Positions 58,801 through 64,000 of a stretch of DNA of 64,000 nucleotides are shown in pieces (position 1 is the first letter of the stretch; every line of letters starts with the position of its first letter). The position numbers and the translations under genes were made by a program. The notes under the pieces were generated by a model, which ran no database searches, was not told where the DNA came from, and saw only the letters and a list, made by a program, of their open reading frames with translations. Origin of the DNA: Rhyacophila brunnea (Eukaryota > Arthropoda > Insecta > Trichoptera > Rhyacophilidae); NCBI GenBank assembly GCA_022495005.1, contig JAGYXB010000792.1, positions 1-64,000 of the forward strand. Direction: 5' to 3'.

Positions 58801-59220
58801 TAGGGAGGCCATTATCTAGCAGTGGATTGGTTCAGGTCGATGATATAAGAATGATAGAAATAGGTATAATATCACAAATTCGTTAAACCGATAGTAGTAG
58901 AATCAGGTTGCGGAACCCTTCATCCAGTAGTGGATTGATCCTAGTTGATGATGATGATTATGATGACGATATGAATATGTAGATAAATAACATTAGAAAT
59001 TCAATACTGTCAAGAATACAATCAACGTAGAGAGGCCTTCATCCAGCAGTGGATTTAATGAGGCTCGTGATAATAATGGCATTATATATAGATAGGTAGA
59101 TAATAATATTATATCACTGATTTTGATAAATATAACAATTCATGTGTAAGTAAGGAGTAGAATAAGGCTGAGGAGGCCTTCATCCAGCCGTGTATAGGTC
59201 AAGATTGATGATGATAGGGA
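55880..59220. repeat. ~145-bp minisatellite with higher-order repeats
   Basis: About 22 tandem monomers of 135-153 bp. Each has GAGTAGAATC, AGGTCTTTATTAAGCAGTGG, a GATGAT run, GACGATATGAATATGTA and TATCACCGATTTTGATAAAT. Central monomers form a 570-bp four-monomer unit: starts at 56511, 57081 and 57651 are exactly 570 apart, and the third copy decays after three monomers. A second higher-order unit of ~420 bp repeats at ~58082 and ~58502. Outer monomers are more diverged and keep AGGCCTTCATCCAGCAGTGG, the terminal motif of RTE-type retrotransposons with GAT tails. Histidine-rich minus-strand frames are translations of the GAT runs, not genes. Confidence 0.95.
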
Positions 59221-60405
59221 CGAAAAAAATAGGTAGATATTATACAATATCACACATTTTGATAACTATAACAATTCGTATTAATTTCTTTCATTGTTTG
59301 CAATGGCAACTTTTTTAGTATGGAAATTAGTAGCCTAGGTATTCAATAACAAAAATAGTGGGTGAACAGCCACAAAGAAGTATTTAAAAAAATCAAATTT
59401 GGAATATCACGTTATATATGATATGACGGCCAGTGGCGGACACACCTGTCAGATTTTTATTTACGTACTGAATTGTAGCAAGATTATGGGTTTTTCACCG
59501 GAAAAAAGTACGCCAATGCCTACATTACGATATTTGAATAAAAATAATCGAATTTGTTTGTCAAATAAAGGATTAGAAGGTCTTAAGCGACGAAGACGTC
59601 ATTCTGCTGTATGTTAAAAGAAGTATGGCGAATTGTATACGCTGTATGAGAAAATATCAGTTATAAACGTCACGTACCTGTAAAATCATTGAAAATTTCT
59701 GAAATGTGATCAATTCAAACGGTAGATGAATCGGTAGCGCACATTTTGAAGTGAAGATGTAAAAATAACAATAAAATGTCGCTTAAATGAGCTGTTGGTG
59801 AATTTTCCAAAATCTCTTAGGATAATAATATATAGGAGATTATTCTTATTTTTTTTAAATACTACAATTAAGGCCATACCATCAAATAACAGTCGTATAA
59901 GTTAAATAATAACATAACTAGCAAGGTTTTAAGAAAATCACATAAATGTATTGTGACCTCACCGGAAATCGAACCCAGACCCCCCCGTATGAGAAGCCAA
60001 TGCCTCACGCCGGTCTCGGATCGTTTAGGAGTACTTTTTTAATGACTATTTCAAAGTTACTAGTATAATTAAGAAAACTATTAATATCGAATTAATGATA
60101 AAGTAAAAGGAGAACCACTACAATAGTCATTGGCAAAAGAAAAACAGGTTTTCTGTAAAATATTTACACGTTAAAAAACAAAAAAAGCATTACATGTGAT
60201 CTTGACTCATTCGAGAGATACCATTAGTAATTTATATAGGTATTTGGATATAAAATATATTATTTATTATAGGTACATGTACCAGTCAGTATATTTATTA
60301 TTATGTAGGTACCTGTTAAAACTTCATATTGTACCGTATTATAGACCACGAATACTTATATAATATTATGATGTTACGCAGATACTAAAATTAAGTTTTA
60401 TGGTT
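59221..60405. other. Intergenic DNA with SINE remnant
   Basis: 59940-60015 on the minus strand reads GAGACCGGCGTGAGGCATTG, CTTCTCATA, GGGTTCGATTTCC, a tRNA-like A box to B box order with a CAT at the anticodon position, typical of tRNA-derived SINEs. 59399-59617 is an open 72-codon stretch I do not recognise. Confidence 0.5.
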
Positions 60406-60664
60406 TATATGTATTGCTACATTTCAAAATCAGCCAAGTCCACCTTTAGGTATTTTTTCGTTTTTGTAAATTACTGAAGAACTACTGCTTTCTAACATTT
60501 CTGCATTATCAAAATGTGGAATTTATTAATTTTAAATATTATATACTCGAAATAATATTATAAACTTCCACCCTTGTGACTGTGTATTTGAGAAAACAAA
60601 AAGCTGTTTTCTCCTATTCATCTCTTATGGACTTGGCTGATTTTGAAATCTAGCGACACATATA
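60406..60664. mobile_element. Small inverted-repeat element (MITE), 259 bp
   Basis: Ends TATATGTATTGCTACATTTC and, read inward from the right, TATATGTGTCGCTAGATTTC; both continue AAAATCAGCCAAGTCCA, three mismatches in 37 bp. Flanked by TGGTT (60401-60405, 60665-60669), a possible 5-bp duplication. Confidence 0.85.
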
Positions 60665-61490
60665 TGGTTATAACCATGAAAATTCATTAAATCTCTTACT
60701 TCATAATTTTACCTAAAATAAAAATTATTAAAGTATAGTACCATATTTGCTCCTAAGAGAGCATATCTAATAATATGAGTCGCCACGGAGTGAAAGTAAT
60801 GTAATAGAACTTTTTACAAAGAACTATAATTATTAACTACCCACTCTTTCAATTAATTCAGCCTATGCTTTCGATAAAACACACATGTAATTATCATGTT
60901 GCAAGATGTCGGATTGAAATCAGATGCTTTAGAGTTGACGCTCACCCTAAATAAATTACAATTATTGTATTCAGATTTTATAAATAAAGTCGTCATAAAA
61001 CTAATAATAAATTTAACCTAACCTAACGGAGAGAACTGATTATGTAGACATTTAATTTTAAATGAGAAAATACAACAAAATATAGTAAGTAGTGTGAAAA
61101 GAAGGTGCATTTGGTCAATGAGTAATCTGGTGGTAGTTCCATGGTACTATACAAAATTTATGGCCACGACATATTATTGTCATGTCCTGGCCATATACTC
61201 CACCTAGGGAACAAAGATAAAACAACTTATATAATACATACAGAAATCGCAACCTTCTTGTGTTTTCAGGAATCCTTAAAAATTAAAAAAATGTCGGGAA
61301 CCCCGCCTAATATTAATAATAATTTTATATGGATACACATTGATAAAAATAGTTTAACTTTACATTTTAGATAGGAACTAGTTACAAATAAATATTGTAT
61401 TCATGTTATTCGATAATTATCGGTATTCAGAAAAAAAATATCTTGGCTATGAAATCCCTATAAGTGGCTTAACAGCCCAGGGTATAGTAC
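60665..61490. other. AT-rich spacer
   Basis: No gene recognised. An open 77-codon stretch at 61141 has no homology I know. Confidence 0.4.
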
Positions 61491-62002
61491 CACGCGTGTT
61501 TGAACATGTACCGTTTTAAAAAAAAAATCGGTTAGGTACATGTTCAAACACGCGCGTTAACATGATCTTACTCCCTACTTCATTTATCGTTTGATAATTT
61601 ATGGCTACGGCCGTATGTTGTAGCTTAGCCACTGGGAAATGCCAATAGAAATGGCGTATTTCAACAAAATACTACCTTATTCTTAGGTCAATAATTATTA
61701 TAAAGCAAACCAATCATGTTAACCATGTTTATCACAATTAATTGGTCAAAGACAGCTTATAATCAGTAAATTATCTTTAAATGTGTAAATCTTGCCCATT
61801 TTAAGAATAATAAAATGCCTAATTCTTGTCAAATTTGGGATCACAGAGATTATCAATATAGTTTTTATTGTAAATATTTCACTATAATAATGCCGACATA
61901 AATTTTACTAATGGTTTTATAAATGCTTTTAAAAATTAATAAATATAAAAATTTTAACACCATTTGACATGGACGTACTGAAATATGACTATATTCTAAA
62001 AT
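61491..62002. mobile_element. Fragment of the TTAA palindrome element
   Basis: Contains the central hairpin (ACGCGTGTTTGAACATGTAC and its inverse around an A-rich loop) and about 440 bp of the right arm of 21810-23192, ending near ACTATATTCTAAAA. The left arm and the outer end with its TTAA are missing. It lies 260 bp upstream of the alpha-catenin exon, presumably in an intron. Confidence 0.87.
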
Positions 62003-62262
62003 GACTGATCCATGCATGCAGTCTTGCAACGTGCACGATAATACATGTTTGCATTTTATTGTTACGGTCGCGACGGTGCACGTATAAACAGGCTATTACT
62101 GCGTACCGTCATATTGTAGTATGCTTATTACAAATCCCTCGTCATTCATCACTGTGTCCTTTCACACAAGACAGCACAATGACGCGTCAGCCACATTACA
62201 GAAGTCGCACTGTACATTTAACGTCTTATACGTATACTTATTGATAATTTTGATACTTTCAG
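62003..62262 (+). other. Intron sequence upstream of alpha-catenin exon
   Basis: Ends in a good acceptor, TTTTGATACTTTCAG. Includes moderately GC-rich unexplained sequence. The upstream exon, which should carry the start codon, was not found in the window. Confidence 0.6.
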
Positions 62263-62406
62263 GTAAATCGAAGAGAGCCAGCGCACTGGTGGGCACGGTG
62301 GAGAAAGCCACGGAGAACTTTATCGAGAAGGGAGAGATCATCGCTTACGAGAACCCCGACATCACCCAAGAGATGCTGGCCGCTGTAGAGGAAGTCAGGA
62401 AGACAG
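62263..62406 (+). CDS. alpha-Cat: Alpha-catenin, N-terminal exon
   Basis: 144 bp between acceptor TACTTTCAG and donor GTAAGA. It enters in phase 1 (GT completes a glycine codon) and encodes KSKRASALVGTVEKATENFI, then EKGEIIAYENPDITQEML, then AAVEEVRKT. This is the N-terminal vinculin-homology region of alpha-catenin, near the beta-catenin/armadillo-binding helices; the protein links cadherin-catenin complexes to actin at adherens junctions. Frame and phase fit the next exon exactly. Codons are GC-rich compared with the surroundings, as expected for a conserved gene. The first coding exon must lie further upstream, probably beyond the window. Vinculin is the only close alternative and fits less well. 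Confidence 0.93.
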
Positions 62407-62814
62407 GTAAGACATTTGTCTTCATTTACAACTTTTACAATTACCTTTATTTATGCATTGAACCAGTATAATAAAGTGAAGAAGGCCCAGTCGCAGCGCA
62501 TCCCGCTAATGGTTTCAGCTGTAAGCCTTCATCAAAAGACACAATACACCATTATGTATGATTTAATGACATAATTCTTGATATTTTATAGATGGAAGAA
62601 TATTTTTTATCTATTATGGTTTGCTTTAGACAGGGCTTAATTAAGTTTTAGAAACTAACCAATACAATCTGCAATTTTTATTCTTAGTTCAATGAAAACA
62701 AATAAATATGACTGACAAAGTTTAGTGTGCATTATTTATATCAGATCTTAACAGCCTACCTTCACCCTTCGCCATTGCAATAGATAGTAATAATGGTAAT
62801 TTGTTTGTTCGAAG
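62407..62814 (+). other. alpha-Cat: Alpha-catenin intron, 408 bp
   Basis: GTAAGA donor, TTTGTTTGTTCGAAG acceptor. The acceptor has a weak pyrimidine tract but the only placement that keeps the frame and the family sequence. No element recognised inside. Confidence 0.8.
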
Positions 62815-62981
62815 GTGGCGCCATGTCGCTTGCGGCTCGTGAGTTTTCTGAAGAGCCGTGTGCGTCAGCTAAGCGCGGTGCTATGGTGCGGGCGGCCCGT
62901 GGACTGCTGTCTGCCGTTACCAGACTCTTGGTGCTGGCTGATATGGTCGATGTTCATCTATTACTCAAGAGCTTACGCGTG
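62815..62981 (+). CDS. alpha-Cat: Alpha-catenin, following exon
   Basis: 167 bp. GT completes the split glycine codon, then 55 codons: GAMSLAAREFSEEPCASAKR, GAMVRAARGLLSAVTRLLVL, ADMVDVHLLLKSLRV. It ends in phase 0 before donor GTAAGA. The MVRAARxLLSAVTRLLxLADMxDV block is nearly invariant in animal alpha-catenins and forms the helix bundle of the N-terminal dimerisation and beta-catenin-binding domain. The next exon, expected to start VED, lies beyond the window. One position that is usually Asp in the family (T-D/G-AMS) is Gly here, at the exon junction. Confidence 0.94.
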
Positions 62982-63077
62982 GTAAGATATCGTCATTCAT
63001 TAGAATTACTGAATCAATGTGTATTGCATTGTTATATTATGTTTGTATTAATTATATACAGTAGTACTGAATATTAT
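62982..63077 (+). other. alpha-Cat: Alpha-catenin intron, start
   Basis: Begins with donor GTAAGA. The intron continues past the window end and contains the RTE relic and mariner edge listed next. Confidence 0.8.
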
Positions 63078-63540
63078 CTTCAAGAGTGACCTACCATTAT
63101 GTCTTAAGCGTAGGGTGATCAACCAATGTGTGCTACCCGTGCTCACGTATGGCTGCGAGACGTGGACCCTCAACACGATGTCCAAAGGCTAAGAGTCACA
63201 CAGCGAGGCATGGAGAGGTGCATGTTGGGCATCACGCGAAAGGACCGTAAGAGAAACGAATGGGTTAGGAAGCAGACAAGAGTACGCGATGTAATAGACA
63301 TTGCCAAACAGCTGAAATGGAGATGGGCGGGGCACATTGCTCGCCGAAAGGACGGCCGCTGGACAAATGCCGCCATCCAGTGGTACCCAAGGGGCACGAA
63401 ACGGCCACAGGGTCGCCCTAAAAGCCGCTGGATTGACGAACTGGTAAAGTTCGGCGGAAATACGTGGCAGCGAACGACACAGGACCGAGAGAGTTGGAAG
63501 AAGCTTGGGGAAGAAGCTTTTTATGCAGTATAACTTAGAT
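63078..63540 (+). pseudogene. RTE-type retrotransposon 3' relic in alpha-catenin intron
   Basis: Plus strand: SDLPLCLKRRVINQCVLPVL, TYGCETWTLNTM, then after a frameshift near 63180 GMERCMLGITRKDRKRNEWV, WRWAGHIARRKDGRW, GTKRPQGRPKSRWIDELVKF, TWQRTTQDRESWKKLGEEAF, stop TAA at 63531-63533. This is the C-terminal third of an RTE reverse transcriptase, downstream of the catalytic site. Same family as the relic at 38312-39660. 5'-truncated, in sense with the host gene. Confidence 0.88.
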
Positions 63541-63850
63541 ATAACAGACTGATGCAAATGAGGGGGTGTCCATTATAGCCGAAAGTCTGTTATATTGAAA
63601 CACAAACAAAATCTCGTTTGTTCGTCTTCGGATGATATATCCAGACACAATCGTTGTGGAGTAGCATTAATGTTCGATGTCGATGCCTCTGTTTTCGGTA
63701 ATTCTGTTTTGAAAAAATAATCAAGTTTTGTAAAATTATGAAAATGCGTGTAATATAGTTAAAATTCGTCATCTGACAAATAGTCAATAATAACGTTATT
63801 AGATCGACGAGATGATAACTTGGTTTTTGGGTGTGCAGTTCTTCTTGCTA
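63541..63850. other. alpha-Cat: Alpha-catenin intron sequence
   Basis: No further feature recognised. Ends at a TA dinucleotide (63849-63850) bordering the mariner. Confidence 0.5.
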
Positions 63851-64000
63851 CGAGGGTGGGTCAATAATTACTTAGAAAAAAGCATTAAAACAGTTTTTAT
63901 TTTTGTATTTTTTTTTTATTTCTCAACATAATCTCCTTGGAGCCCAATACACTTGGTTAGACGTTTCTCAATTTTTTTAAACCGTCAGAAAAATAAGTTT
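63851..64000 (-). mobile_element. Mariner-like element, edge only
   Basis: Starts CGAGGGTGGGTCAATAATTA after TA, a mariner-type end. On the minus strand 64000-63920 reads FKKIEKRLTKCIGLQGDYVE then K-stop, the usual C-terminus of mariner transposases. The rest lies beyond the window. Confidence 0.75.

Noticed and set aside
55880..59220. CRISPR-like array, suggested by regular repeats
   Set aside because: Eukaryotic tandem repeat without unique spacers; monomers are contiguous.

Overview
Animal nuclear DNA, almost certainly from an insect. It is very AT-rich and dominated by transposable elements. The only host gene I can support is alpha-catenin, represented by two spliced exons near the right end. 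The mix of RTE-like and R1-like retrotransposons, mariners, hAT elements, tRNA-derived SINEs and many small inverted-repeat elements, plus recurring GTAGGTAC-type AT-rich sequence, suggests a hemipteran such as an aphid. That taxon is an inference, not a proof.

Layout. 1-2340 is a near-identical copy of 16726-19072; the simplest model is a 16,732-bp tandem duplication (unit 2341-19072) or an assembly haplotype duplicate. 2525-4991 is a decayed DNA transposon with terminal inverted repeats around a transposase-like gene of an unusual family. 5-14.5 kb is mostly old AT-rich intergenic DNA with SINE remnants and small elements. 14731-17949 is an intact-looking RTE-like retrotransposon with an uninterrupted single ORF, a TAA-repeat tail and a 12-bp target-site duplication, inserted into the inverted repeat of an older element. 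20453-21328 is a mariner relic. 21382-23710 is a hAT relic with a perfect 8-bp duplication, itself split by a 1,383-bp palindromic TTAA element. 24.1-28.3 kb holds two retrotransposon relics. 29.9 and 38.4 kb carry two copies of a foldback element built of short CCGAAATCCCGAA-like repeats. 31701-32749 is a mariner relic, 34218-36613 a hAT transposon broken by stops, and 36788-37880 a second, non-coding hAT-type element. 38312-39660 is an RTE relic containing two nested insertions. 41-54 kb holds small inverted-repeat elements and dispersed repeats. 55.9-59.2 kb is a minisatellite with higher-order structure, apparently grown from the 3' end of an RTE-type retrotransposon. 59.3-64 kb leads into alpha-catenin, whose introns carry a TTAA-element fragment, an RTE relic and the edge of another mariner.

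How it fits together. Nothing here forms a host operon-like system. The window records successive layers of transposon insertion, many datable relative to each other by nesting. The alpha-catenin exons (cell-cell adhesion) stand out by GC-rich coding sequence, clean reading frame and canonical splice sites. The best candidates for under-described biology are the large TTAA palindrome family, the 2525-4991 transposon and the higher-order minisatellite.
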